Assembly (NCBI GenBank): GCA_025024175.1
Contig: QCXZ01000041.1
Location: 23,617,786 to 23,681,785 of the forward strand
From: Rhyzopertha dominica
Lineage: Eukaryota; Arthropoda; Insecta; Coleoptera; Bostrichidae
Length of the DNA stretch: 64,000 nt
Direction: 5' to 3'
In this document: positions 23,501 to 38,500 of the stretch, in pieces
Numbering within the stretch: position 1 is the stretch's first letter
How the letters are laid out: each line of letters begins with the position of its first letter
The notes under the pieces: model-generated
What the model was told of the DNA's origin: nothing
What the model saw: the letters and a program-made list of their open reading frames with translations, nothing else
The model's database searches: none
Program-made: the position numbers and the translations under genes

Positions 23501-26500
23501 ATCTTTAAAATTTTTAGTATTCTAATTAAAAAAATTTTAAATACAAAGGTAATTTGTATTTAAAATGCTTTTACATATCTACTTGTATTGAAATACTTTA
23601 CTAAGTTGTTGAAAATACCTTTAATGTAAAGTATTTTGTGCAGCTCTGTCTAGCATAAATATTGAAGAATAAAAGTAAAATAACAACCAATGAATTGAAA
23701 TATTTAAGATGAGAAGGGACCATACCAGAATGCAAATAGTGGTAGAAAGAAAAAAATTACGAATGTATCAGAAAACAAGATTGCAATAGAAATACACATA
23801 CAAAGTTAGAACAACATAACCGAAGAATAATATTGTAGGTATTAAAACAGACCTGCAAATCAAATGAATTGCGTGTATGTATGGATATAAGTCTCCGTAA
23901 TAAATTTCACATGTTTGATGTTTTTCTTGCAAATTTTTCCATGGTAGAATGAGATTTATAATTTAAATAAGAATTTATAATTATAGACACTGGACTTACA
24001 AAAAAAGAATATAAATTTTTAGTATCAACAGACACACGTATCCGTTGGAAAAACCAGCTTCTTTAGCCTACTTGGCTTAATTCCATTCAAGAGTAAACTT
24101 ACTTCCATGAAAATAATGAATGATTACCAGCAAAAACTATTATAGTTATTGAAAAAAAACCTATAGAAAGAATCCAAGAATGGGTTAATTTAGAGATGCA
24201 GATGGATGAAAAATTAAACTATCAGTTACAAGATGATATAACTTATTTCAGTAATCGGTACCATACAGAGAAAAAAAGGTACTAATAATTAAATTATACT
24301 GATCAACTGTCATTTTTATAATAATATTACAACTGGACTTACTCTGTTGCTTCCTAAGTTCTGCTTGCAATGTAGCATCTCTCTGTGGCACAAGCTGTCT
24401 AACCTCTCCCCACTTCCTCGTCAGGTCCTGAAAACACAGATCCAAATAACTATATGCCTTCTTCGGCTTGCTGCTGACAGACTTTTTCAGTTTACCTCAA
24501 GGTCATCACCAATTCCTTCCTTTGAGGAACAGCATTCAAAATATTTATTTTATACATACTGGTTTTGAGTAAAACGGGTATGATATACTTACGTGTGCTG
24601 TAAGTGTTGTGTATGGGTTCTCCAATCCTCCAGGTACCTGGTGCTGCTTCACGATGGATTCCACTTCTCTGACTAGTCCTACGATACTCTGGTATTCTTT
24701 GTCTGCTTCACCCAGTGTTGCCTAGAAAAGATTACCTCACTTCACAACTATGTCATTATTATTACAACAAGCAATTCACGTTATTTGAATCCTCGTTCGT
24801 TTATTTTCAAATCTGCATGTTAATATTATACATAATACCAACACTCAACAAATTTTATGTTAAATAACTACNGATATGGGTGCGGATCCTCAAAATAACC
24901 ATAGATTTACTGTATCATGTGAACCTACAATTTCAAATACATCACAGTAACATAAAAGCCAAACAATTTTTTAAAACAGAGGATTCAATCACTTGCTTTT
25001 AATAAAACAAAAAATATTCCTTTTGATTTTTTACCACTAATATGTTTTATCTTAAATGATGTTAATCTACTTCTACTGCATTGTTTGCTAATTTCTATTC
25101 TTCTTGTTTTCCATATACTACTCTCACATAATAAAATGTTCTACATAAGCGGTTCTCTAACTTATACCTTTGTGTAGTACCCATGAACCCATGTATATTA
25201 TGAACAGTCCAGTTACACATAACTGTTAAAATTTTGCTACGAGTAATAATACTTTAAATTAAAAAAAAATAATTTACCATCTTTTTAAAACGGACTAAGA
25301 AGTATAAAACAATTTCTCCTGCCTCCATAGAGTACAAAAGGTAACTGATGTATGAACTTTTCACCTGTCACTAACAATTGCATTGATATGTACAGGATAT
25401 CCCATTTTCATTGTAACTGTAGGATATCTCGGTAATTATTATTCGACATTATTGTCTTACTTTTTGTTGTGAGTTGAAAACTACCATCGCCATTTTTATA
25501 TCGCCTTTTGTTTTAAAACTATAGTCAACTTTTGAATAATGTAACATTTCTTCAGTTTTCAGTATCTTGCTTGGGTATGTAAATACAAAAAAACTAAATA
25601 CATTCTTACCAGATTTTTTTATTTTGAATCCAGTATATAATCAGACATTTTTAGGACACATTTTTGAGATATAACACAACTTGCATCTTTAAAATGGAAA
25701 CTATAATGGCTTTGCAATGGTTGGAAAGACCTAATTTTTCTGTTTAAGAAAATATAGACATTGTTAGGTTTGGAGGCTACAAAAGAAGAACACACAACAT
25801 AATTTACACCATTAAGTAAAAATTTTAATTCACTAAAAAGAACACGTGCCTATTTGGATACAAACATAAGACTCCTAAAGATGCACATGCAGTTTTTTTA
25901 TCAGTAATCTAGGGTGCCATATAACTAATAAAAATCATTATTTATTTGGAGATAAGTATATACGCATGGTTTAGCAATAACATTATTTACATCCATTTTG
26001 ATTATTACATAAAATTGGAATAATACCAAAATTAGTAAAATTAACCTAACAATGTGTACATTTTCTTAATGAGAAAATTTGTTGTTTTTAACCATAGCAA
26101 AGCCAACTATCGTTACCATTTAAAAAAATGCTAGTTTATGTTGTAGCCAAAAATGTGACCGCCTAAAAAATTCTGAGTATACCACTGGATTAAAAAAAGT
26201 CTTTACGGTTTTGTTGTATCTACATACCCAAGCAAGATACTGAAAACTGATTCAAAAGTTGGCTGTAGCTTTAAAACAAAAGACGATACAAAAATGGCAA
26301 TATGGTACAGCTCAACTCACAGGAGAAAAGACTAATGTCGAAACAGCAACTCTCTAGCATTAATAGTTATTGAGATACCCTAAAATTATAATGAAAATGG
26401 GACATCCTGTACTGTTGCATGTATTTCACAGCTATTAAAAATTCATAGTCAAATTTTCAGGAAAATCTCTCTGTCTAGGTGAAATAATTTTATACTTTTT

Positions 26501-29500
26501 AGTTCATTTCAAAAAGTTGGTAAACCAAAAATATTTTTTATTTAATTATTTATTTTCTCCTTTGTAGCAAATACTTTACTATTCCATTACAGGAAACTTT
26601 GGCTATTTATACGGCTTTTTTTGGCAACAACTCTGATAGCGCGGTCTGGACAGTTGTATGCGGAACTAGGGTTCCAATGGCTTCAACCGGTATTCTAGGC
26701 GATAATTTAAGATATATATAATCAAGATCCTTTATGTTTTATTCATATAATAAACTCATCCGACTTAAGTCAGCTTAACAATAACAGTAAATACTCATCT
26801 GCATTATTTTATTACAGATAACAGCCACAAGAAACAGCACACCCATTTTCTTTTTTAACCATCTATCATGTGTTTTATCTGCCTATTATTTCTGGTTTAA
26901 AGCAGCAAAACACTATAAAATTGCAATATGTACCCAATTCAATATTCATTATAACTCTAAATAACATTTAAAAGACATGATTTTTGACAAAAAAAGGTAT
27001 TAATCTTTTAACGATTAGATTACTTACCTTGAAATGAGCATGTGCATCAATTAGGCCCTGAATTTCCTCCACAGTGTGCACAATGAAGATGTCCACAAGA
27101 TCTTCACGTGTACCATCAAGCCAGTTGTTGAATGGTGCAGCACGTTTGGCAAATTCCAAGTGTAGTATGTCGATCTTTTCCAGGATTCTTTCGGCATCAT
27201 CCAGTGCTTGCCTACGTCTCTGTGTGAGAGCACCTAACCTGTCCCATTGGTCGCAAATACGCTGACAACGAGTGTTCACGCTTATACTGTCGTGATACTC
27301 CAGTGTACTAGAAATTGGAAGTGGTGGTAATTAATGTATAGATGAAGGTGGTAATTGGTTATACTGTTTAAATTTTTATTGTTAGGTGCCACAATCAGTG
27401 AGGTTAAAATTACCTCACAGTGTGTAATTAATTCCAATTACAATTACTTTGGAAAAATTGTAATTAATTACAAAATATGTTAACGTAATTAATTACAATT
27501 ACAATTACACCCTTCAATGTAAATTCAAATAATCAATTACATCTACTCTTTGCATAGGATCAAGTAGAAAGCTGGAAAAGTTTTAAAACAATAATATGTT
27601 ACTCGTACCCTCACTCATTATTTTGAGAATAAAACATTATAATTTTTATTATATAAAACTAAACTCAAAAACTTACATCCCATCGAATCAGGACTAAATA
27701 TCTCAATTATTTTTATATGCAAACATACATCTCCAACTAGTAACTAATAATCTAACTTATATTAGTTATTAATTTTATTAATGTAGATTACAAACCACCA
27801 TTATTGCTTAAAAACAATAATTTTGACCACTTGTTTTGTCTAGGTTTCAAAATTTGAACACCAGGACCAAACATTCACTCAATGGCAGCGGATGAGGGCA
27901 ATATGATATATTTTTTGAAAATCTTAAATATTGCAAGATAGTCTTTTACAGATAGTATTTTTTTATTTTCAGATAAACTAAAAATTTTATATGTGAAGCA
28001 TTTTCGCTGACATCATCCGGTCTTCACCTAGAGATGAATCACAAGAACTTTGATAATTATCACTTGTGTTTTTGGGCTTCACTCATGACAACATTTTTTT
28101 CTTTATCTTTCTTTTATCTTAGTCAAAATGGATCCAGTTAAATTTAAACTATGGTAATGAACATGTTGCCTAAATTAGTGGTCTCCTGAATAACTTAATG
28201 AAATCTAATATTTATGAATATGTATTTGTTATAAATGAATCCCAACACTCCCAGCACTCAGCACAAAATTTCAAATTTTCAATTTTTTGTTCACTACCTC
28301 TGGATTAAATAAAAGCTAGTTGGCAAAGCATATACTTCTTTCCTGAAGAGTATCGATAGCAGTGGCCTATGGTTTCATAACCATAAAATATTTTGCAAAA
28401 AATCCAATTTAGCCAATCTACGTTTGGTTGCTTTGATTGCACCGCAAATCGAATTCAAGTGTTTTTCTTTAAGTAAGGATAGCTGAAACAGTCAAAATGT
28501 GAATTCTATCTTGTAGGGTATGGTACATTCAATTTCTTAGCGCAAACGTGTTCTACTCATCGGAAGTTTTAGACAATCTGCTTACTCACACTAATCCAAA
28601 TAAATTAAGTTTTGCTAAAGGACTGTAATGAATTTTATGTAAAATAGTTTTGCTTAAGACCTTTTCAATATCTACCTATCTACTGGTTTGCAATCGGATT
28701 TAAACTATCTACAGATTGAAAATATTAAAAATAGTTCTGTCGAATCTAATTGTGAAAATATACTTGTAATTGTAGCAAAATGGGTAATTCAATTACAAAT
28801 GAATCACAATTGTAGAATTATAACGAAAGTAATTCAATTGCTTTTTCAAATAACTGTAATTAATTACTTAACAACACTGGCCACAATAAGTGCATTTTCA
28901 ATTTTTTTGTTTAAAAGTGAAGCTTCCATAATTCGGAATCTGCAAAGCAAATTCAAAATAAAGAACATTGGAGTAACTCTAATATTTATGTAGGAAACTA
29001 ATCAACTATAACTACTTTAGATTACTTATAATTAACAGAATTGTCATCTAACTGTAGCTAGGAAATTTTGTAACAGTTTGTTCCCATCCTCTGACAAATC
29101 ATCATTACTATAGCTATATTCCAATTCAAACCCATAGATGCTCCTTACAAACTAAATAAATAATCTCAATTAAATGATAGTTTAAGAATGCTCCTAGTTA
29201 TAAGATGGCAATTCATTCATAAACATCAAATCTCAAGTTATGGAAATCTTAGATACTTCTATTATATAATTTCTTAATCCAACGGAAAGAGTAAAGGAGG
29301 AATCAATAATTCTGAAATACTGCACCAAAAAATATTTTATCTATTCAAATAGCTTTTCCAAAATTTTATAGTTTGTAGAAAAAATGATGGTATAGCAATA
29401 ACCTTAAAACTATTATTTTTATTATTCAATAGATTCTTACTTCAATTCTTGAGCAATGGCAGCAATCTGTTCAACTCTGTCCTGATGTGCAGCTAAATCG

Positions 29501-32500
29501 GACTCAAATGCCTCATGCTTCTTCTTCAATGCCTTGAGCTCATTGAGCCTGCACTGTCTGAAGTCCTGACTCTGTAGCATTTCTTCTTTTCCACGAGTCC
29601 ATTCTTCATGTGCATCAGCTTTATGCTTGAATTTCTGGGCCAGATGTTCCAAACGCTCCAGGCGCATCATTTCTGACAATAACCATTCTTCAAAGGCCTT
29701 CTCTGCTGTTTCCAACCCCTTCCATGCATTGGCTATATCCTAAAAAATAATTAAAGTTCAATACATTTACAGATTTATATCTCTTACTAGGCTACTAAAT
29801 TAACTAGATAATCATTAACCTTGCTGGTCACTTATCAGAATAATTGAGAACCAAACAGAAGAGAAAAAATTCCCATTGAAATAAAAAAATGTATATTTGG
29901 TAAATGAGGAAAAAAGCCAAAACAACCAAAAACCTAAAATTAAGGAAGAAAGGCTTTTAACAAAAACAATTTGGTTAGATAAAGATTTATGCAAAAGATA
30001 AAGCAGGAAGAGCAGGAAAATTGGGACAATGTTGCTAGGAATGCAGAACATGAGTACTTACAAAGAAGGAGCATTAATGCATCTAGATAGTGAATGTAAA
30101 AAGTACAATTTTGATTTATTGGCAATTATAGAAACAAAATAAAAACCGACTAAAATCATGGCGTTACGAAATACTGATAGTGAAACCAGCTTTTAAGAAA
30201 TTCAAGAAATAATAAAGAAGCAAGAAATCAATAAAGCTCCAAGGTAGAGTGATAAAGTGATGTTCAAGTTTGGAGGTACGAAACTTGACCAACAAGTACA
30301 TGAACTTATTAAAGAAATATGGATCCCAGGAAGAATACCCCAGGAATGAACGGATCCACAAAAAGTGACAAAATGGATTCCTTTAAATTTTTCAACTTAT
30401 ATACATACTAATTAAGGATGAAATGGAAGCGGTAACAGGCAAATATGGTTTTAGGAAGATAAGGAGTGGTGAACCAGATTGTTATTTTGCGAGAGGTAGG
30501 TACAGGATGCAAAACTGGTGCAGACCCACACAATGTTTAGTGACTTTAGATAGGTATATGATTGAGTTAAAAGATCACAGTTAATTAAAGCATTGAAACA
30601 ATTAGGGGCAAGTAAAAGTTAGTAAATCTTGAAAAAAATTATGACTTTAAGGGAAACAAAAGCTAGAGTGATTATTAACAGAAAACATTGGGAAATTTTT
30701 CAGATTAAGTTGTGATTATGACAGTATGTTTAACATGGTTCTAAAAATTCTTATTAGAAAAGCAGAAATAAACAGGTCATGAATTCTATATCACAGCTTT
30801 TGCTTATGATATTGTAATATTAATAAGAAGTAAAAGGAAATGCAAAGTACTATGACAAATAGAATAAAAAGCAAGGGTTTTAGGACTGAAGATTAAAGAA
30901 ATGAAAATGAAATACGTGAAATGGAATGAGGAAGAGGTTCCAGTAATTAACTTTATACTAAAAGCCGAAGGACTTACAATTTTCGAAGAAGTTTGTATAC
31001 TTGGGTATGGTAAAAATGAGATGAATATCAATGTGGGAGGAAATTTGGTCAAGGCTGTTAGCAGGATTTACATATAGATGTATGTGTATGTGAAAATGGA
31101 TTGCTAAAGTGTAAGGACATTTGATGAAGTGTGAAATTGCAACTCTACAAGTCAGTGATCAGAACTGTTGCCATATATGCTTGTGAAACTCTTAACAAAG
31201 GCTCTTGAAATTTGGGAAAGGACCGTGTTGAGAAAAATCTTTACTGCAGTGAAAGTAAATAGCCAATGTGAAAGATGGTGAAATCAGGAACTCTAGAAAC
31301 TGTACAGCAAACCGAACATAGTGAGCACAATTAAAGTCCACAAAGTTAGATGGCTGACACAAAGGGTGCCACATAAGCTATTAAAAGGCAATGGTAGGGG
31401 GCACATAAAGATGAGGGAGACCCAGAAAAAGATGTATGAAGTAAAGTTCTATATTGAGAAGGAAAAAATTCGTTACTAGAGGAAAGGCCAAGAAACAAAA
31501 TGATAATAAACCATGGAACTCTTAGGCTTCTGGTGCTTTGTATACATGTATATGTATACATAAAAGCTTGTGAGGCAACGCACACTGCCAAACTGAAGAA
31601 CCTAATCAAATTTGAAGCTTGTGGTTGCCTCTGTAGCAAAAGAATTAGATTCAATGATTTTTTTGTGCTGAACACTTTTTGCCGGTACAGTGAGCTACTT
31701 CTGCGAAAGCCATTATGCATTTTTACTCTTATATTTGCATAAACTGACATTTTGTAGCCTCCAATATTGACTTAAAGCTTCTTATTTAAAAAGCAAGTAA
31801 AGGGAACATCAAGAAAAAGTAAGTTAAAATTATCACAACAAAGGGATGACGAATAATTGCAAAGGAATATACAAAAATATGAAGTTGTGTTATGGTTGAA
31901 CACCTCCTTTAACATGCTAAATATATTTTGAACATTTACTTATAACTGTGTTATAGATCAATATCCTACAAGAACTAAAGTTGTTAAACTCATTCTGCAC
32001 AAGTAGATACGTAACTTTTCCCGAAAATATGTTTTTTTCAGACAAGTAATGATTAATATAGTATTTCTGTAGTCAAAATTCTTCTTCCTTTCTCATAGGA
32101 AATTAGCACGAAAACTTTTGCTGATTTCGATAAGTTCTAAAATAAGGGATTAAATTTGATATATTATGTATTTGTATGGCTATCTTGTGAATCTATGAAT
32201 TTTTCTTATGTGGTGATAGCCTTTCCGTTTATCAACCATTACGGAATAACTGCTATACCAATGTGAATTACTACTACATTTTTGGAAATTATTGGAAACA
32301 GACATTTCACAAATCTGTTGGAACGAGATAGTTTGTTTAGTTTCGGATGAATGAACAACATTAGTTATACTTTTCATGTTAAAAAAATAATAATTTTCAA
32401 TAGCAAATCACAAAAAAAAATCAATTCTGTGGGCCATTTCCTTTTGTCAATATTAACTAATGTCTACTTAAAGATAAAATGATGAATGGGATCAACCCTA

Positions 32501-35500
32501 TGCCCTTAAAATTAAAATTAATCACTAATTCGTACATGGGTAAACTGGTAAACTGTATATCTGATTTTGACTGATTAATTTTTAAATTTCTATGTAGTAC
32601 TTAGATACTCAGTACTTAAATAGTACATTTTTAAAACCATCATCCAGTTCAGTATCAAAAAAGAAAATCTTACTTTAGACAGAAACATAACTATGTCAGT
32701 TAAATGAAAAGTTTAAGGCAATTGAAATATATTTAAGTATCAGTTACTAAGCAGATAGAAGACTTCCCAATTTAATTTAAATGTAAAAATAATATACAGA
32801 TATACAAAAATTTTTATTTTGTAAATTAAGTATTATTAAAGGAGTTTCCAAAATGTCTACCAAAATTAAATGTCACATGAGGTCCTATTGAGTCCATAAC
32901 AGCTATATTTCTAAGAAACGAGTTCAGATATCTAAATATTGTTCTGAAATTATTTTTTTCCTTAAAAAGTGAAGCTGCTTGGATTTAGCTTATTTTGGTA
33001 TATTATAAAAAATTACAAAAGTGTATTGTTTGAAACTAATTTCCACAACATCAGAAAACACCTAACCAACCAACTTAACCTATTATGTAATTAAATTAAA
33101 ACATTTTTTATTTGATATAACTTTTTACATCTGTATCTAATCCATAGAGGGAAAAATCATGCAGTTTTATTATCCTGTAAAATATTTCACAAGTATGGTA
33201 CAGTAAAAATTATCATTTCAATATGATAATAAAAAATAATCCTAACAGCAGTAAGTCTTTTATCCATTTATTAGAATATCAATCTGCATGTCAAGATACT
33301 TGTATTGACATAACTAGAATAAATCCATAAATTTGTTGTCTGTAAAACCGATTTCTTATGCTATTGAAAGATTTAAATCCTACCAATAGATACTGTCATT
33401 TAAGAAATGCTCACCAAAACTACCACTAGAATCANTTGTATACCGCAAAAAATTAAAAATTATCTCTTTGTAATTGGATACTTACAGAGACCATCTTGCC
33501 CTCCGTTGGCATATATGCGGGCCTGTTTGAAAGCCGCAGCTTAGTCTGCAAGGTGTTGAAGTTGGTCTCCAACTTTGCCTTCTGCTCAACACGGGGTGGT
33601 TTGTGCTTGCGCCTGTAAGTACGATACTCTTCCAGCTTCTTCTGTACACCTGCCAATGAATTATCAGTCTGCCTTGAATTCAACCAAGGCATAGTGCGGC
33701 GAATCCATTCGAGGAGCTATAGAAGTCGATTTTAATAAATAGAGTGCGACCCTGGAATATGCACTTACGTCACTAGCTAGACGTTCGTATTCTTCCATGA
33801 GACGCTCATTCTCCTGGTTGACTTTGAGTACTTTACAGATTCTGTTGGCAGCGGTCTCAGCCTAAAACAGTGTGAGTGAGTGGGAAAGAAATTGCTGCTA
33901 ATTTACCAAATCTTCGTTTTTATTACTTCAGCCCGGGTATTTATTTATTACAATTCTCAAATTGGTATTAAACAGACTGATCGCATACAGTATATGTCCT
34001 ACTGCAAAATGGTATGCTGGAAATGTTGCTAAGAATGCGATGTTATTTTTATGTACAAAAAAATTTTGTTCGTTGATTAAAAACAAAATCTATGACATTT
34101 TTGTTGCATAAAATTCACTATTGTTGAAAAATAAAATTATACACATAAAATATTTCACTGATTTTACAGCAATTATGCTTTTACAAAAAGGAGTATCTTA
34201 GCTGTAACTTTTAACCTTTAATTTTCAATTCTGTATTCCAACACAATAGAGGTGTCATATTAAAACAAAATATTATAACAAAAAATCTAAAAACTATGAA
34301 GCTGCATTTCTTTTTATATACTTATGGTGAAAATAAGTAAATGTACACAAGAAAAAAAATGCATGCATATGAAAAACATAAGCATCAATATATAGGGTAC
34401 TAAAATAAAGGCCACTACTTCTACAGTGAAAATATGACAAAAAGTTATCTTGTGTTCTGACAAGAGTGGCATCTTTACCAAGTTATAGTCATTTGAAAAT
34501 AGAAGGTAAATAATAATCTTTTATTAGCAACTTTTTGACCGATTCTCAGCTGTTTTATAATTGATGGTACAATTAACTGTGTAATAAGATTTTTCATACT
34601 GCTAGGGAGTGAAAGATTAAGCACCTCCAACGGTTTTGCCTCAGAATTTTTTGACACTTGTTTCTTTAATAATTATATGTAATTTCTGAACTCTATGATT
34701 CATGTGTAAAATATTATATAGGTATTGCTATTAGGTCATTTTACAAGAATGCACTATTTCTGATAAAAATGCAGGTAAAGCACTCAAGTAGTTTCTATAT
34801 TTTCATCTGCATATACATAGTTAGCTGAAGACAACAAAGCGTGTAAAAAAATACACACAACAATATAGTACGGTTGATTGTACAATCAAACAAGGTTAAC
34901 AAGTGTTAACGTTTACTATAACATCAGGCAGCTGCATCCAGAAGCCTGCATATTGTTTTACTACGACAAAATACTGGTAGCCATTAACAAAATGGCACCA
35001 CTAGCATACTATTTAGTTCAGCTAAGAAAATGTCTTTATTATTACGGAGTTTCTTAAAATCTCTTTTCAATGTGCCGGTAGAGGTTTTCAATGGTGTTAA
35101 CAGAAGTTACGTTAAGAGGTTGTTTTGTGTGACTCCACACATTACCTAAAATTTATTAGATTAAGATCTGGAAAATGTGCAGGGCATACTATAGGCACCA
35201 GGCTATATTTTGCATTCTAAGTAAGATCTGATGGCTGTATGGTGTATATTTGGTTCCGGGGCAACCACAATTATCTGTTCTGCATTTAACAGTGGCTGTT
35301 AACTTAATATATTATGAATTTTTTAGAAAAAAAATAAAAGACTACTAAGCTCCACAATTACAAAACTCATGACATTAAAACATCAAAATCTTTCAACAAG
35401 AACAAAAAATGACAAATTCAGTTACAGCAAAAACTAAATGTACAAGTTTTAAATTCCCAAAAGGAAGACAGAAAATCAGACTGATTCTCAAATTATATTT

Positions 35501-38500
35501 CACTAATGTGAAAAGACACTTGCATTATCTACTTTCTGCAGCCAAGTAAATGCAAGTGAAAATGTAAAAATAGTACTTACCGTAAATGTATTTCTCTCAA
35601 AAGCAGTGCTTTTTTGTGAAATGTCATTAAGGAGGTATATTTTTACATGTGAACCATAGATTTCTTAATATGATTTAATGACAGAAATCCTCTAAAAAAT
35701 ATAATCCGAAGACTCATTCCCAAAGAAGGGAACACAAAATCTGGTTTGACAATTCTATTATAAATGAGATCTTAAAAAAGTTATTAATAAAAAACTGCCT
35801 TTTACCTTCCATTTTTAAAAGGGTATAAGTCAGTAAAGGTACCACACACAACAAGATGTAAGCTACCTTTTTTCACATTTTCATGTAGAATAAAAGTAAT
35901 AAACTCTATTTTAATGACACATCATATTTTTTCATTGATTTTTTTTTCTGGGAAAAGGTTTCAATGAAGATCATTTTTTAACATAATAAAAAAAACAAAA
36001 ATAAGAATTAAACTACCTAATGATAGAATCAATAAAATGGATACAATAATTACAAAAAAATAGCAACAAGCATGCTCCTACTGTCTTAATTCACTCACAT
36101 TCCATATCACATTTTGGTCTTGCAGCTATTACGCTTGCAATGAGGGAAAAAACATTTTGGCTCGGTTAACAATTAATATTTTGAGCAAATTTATTAATTC
36201 CTTGTGAAAATGTAAATTGTAAAACATTTGTTGACTATGAACCTTTTTTTCAGAGTGAATAATTCTGATGTAAAACTGTTCTCAAAGAATAAAATATTTT
36301 GTGGAGCAAAATTAGGAGGCTCGAAACAATTTTGCAATACTGTTTTAACATACACATTTTCACTCTGTTTGTGAGCATTTACTTATTTTTTTAAAACATT
36401 TTTATACCACAACAGCGCTGTATAAGAATTATTTTACTTCTAACAAAATTATAACATATTAAGCTACAAACTACAATAAAATTATATGTCCAAAAAACTT
36501 TTTAAACTGATGAAACAAACAATCTAATGCAAATTTAAAGAAGAAATACTGATAACTATACTATCATGCAGTTAATACTAACAACCCTTCTCAGGAAGAG
36601 TTTAATGGCACACGAAGATTTGGTATTGAGACAAGAAATAAAGAAAATGAAATAAAAAGATTATTTTGTCAGTATGTTAAGTATTGATTAAAAAAAAATC
36701 ACCTTTTGTGCTCCACAGAAGCAATGGTAGTACGACGAAACATAGGTCATAACTGCCCTTTCGTCCGGCATTGCTGTATTCTGTAAGTCTGCATGCAAAC
36801 AACAGATAAATAACTTACGAGTTGTTATATAAAAAATACAAGATAGAACTGCTAAAATAACCACTGATTAAATGTATTTTACAAGAAAATTCACACATGA
36901 TTATTTATTCTTTAATAAAATTCTCATAATACATTTTTTTAATAAATGTAATTCATGTATTTTATTAAGGAAGATGCAGGAAAGATTTCATAAAAACCTT
37001 CTAATTCAAGAAAACATTATTTATATCTATATTCTTGTAAGACACTTAGTGCAGTGGAAATTGTACGCAGGTCTACCAAGTAAAAAACAAAACACTAAAC
37101 AAAAAAAATAACGCTTAATAAGCGTGAGTTAAGGGGTGGCAAAACAAAAACTGAAAACACTCCACAACTTCATGTTAAAAGGACATTTGTTAATTTCAAC
37201 ACTTTCGTACAATCGATACCTGTTGTGCCCCTTGGAAGGCGTGGTAATAACATGACACATAAGTCATGATAGCACGCTCATCGGGTTTAGGGGTGTTGAT
37301 TAAATCTGCAAAGAGTTGTGTGGTTTTGTAACACCAAAACACCTACCATATTTACAAATTGCATGTATAAAAGAAAATAGGATTTTATCCTTTTGCTTTC
37401 ACTATATTATTCAAAATGCAGTCCAATCCTTAATTTCAAAGACGGAATGATAAATTACCAACCTAACATATAAAAACACATACAATTGTTACCTTTTTTT
37501 ATAGGAATAGCTATGAGTAGCTTCTGTTTTTACCTAAAAGTCTGATAAAGCTACATAGTTTTTCTACTGCAGATTACCACAGTTTATGAAAACTGTACTA
37601 TGATAAAACTTTCCCTGACCAAAGGGAAAATTAAATTAACCATATGATTTATTACTAATGAAAATGTTTGCTGCATTCAGATTTGCACAAGAAATGGCTC
37701 ACCATTGATTTCAATAAGTTTGTGCCGCTGACAAATGTTTATTTCTCTTGTTTAAAATTTTATTTTTTTGTAATATTCCATTGTAACTGTACATGTGTGT
37801 GTTTTGTAGAAATACCGTACTTAAATAAATAAATAAACAAATAGAATTGTAAAGAAAACTGAATAAATAATCCTTAATCCCAAGTGAAGATAATCAAAAC
37901 AGCTAGAAGAAAGTCAACATATAATGACATCAATTAACAAAGGTGTTTAAGCATAAGTCAGTTTATAAATCAATTTTTACTGAAATACCATACAAAATCT
38001 TGCATGACCATAGATAAAGTTGCCTCGATCTAAGTTGTGGTTACTAAAACCTTCACAAACCAAGGAAAAAGGAAAAAGCAAAAAACCTCCAAAAAATATG
38101 GTAATGGATATTTCAATAAATATCTAATCACCATTCAAAATGAAGTCAAGTATTTACATACTAAAGAGAACTTAGGGGAATTGAAGGTTTTGTATGGAAT
38201 GACATCCATGCCAAAATACATAACTAAAAGCACTTATGAAAATTTAAGTTTAAAAATGGGTACTTAACATGCCATGTAAAAAAGCAAATATAGGAAATAG
38301 AGAAGCAAAAAACATTTCATTAGATTTTATATTATACGCAAATATTCCCAGTTATTTATAAACATCAAATCATGCTTTGCACTTTTCACAGGAAATCATA
38401 TGAGCACCAATTTTTTTCAGTTAAGTAGATAAACCAAAATGACTACTGAAGAAGAATGCAAGGTGAAAAAAATTATACTGGAAGAGTACCTAATGAGGTT

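Noticed and set aside
38037..38267. 76-codon Lys-rich plus-strand frame in an Actn intron
   Set aside because: Low-complexity composition typical of AT-rich DNA and no supporting signals.
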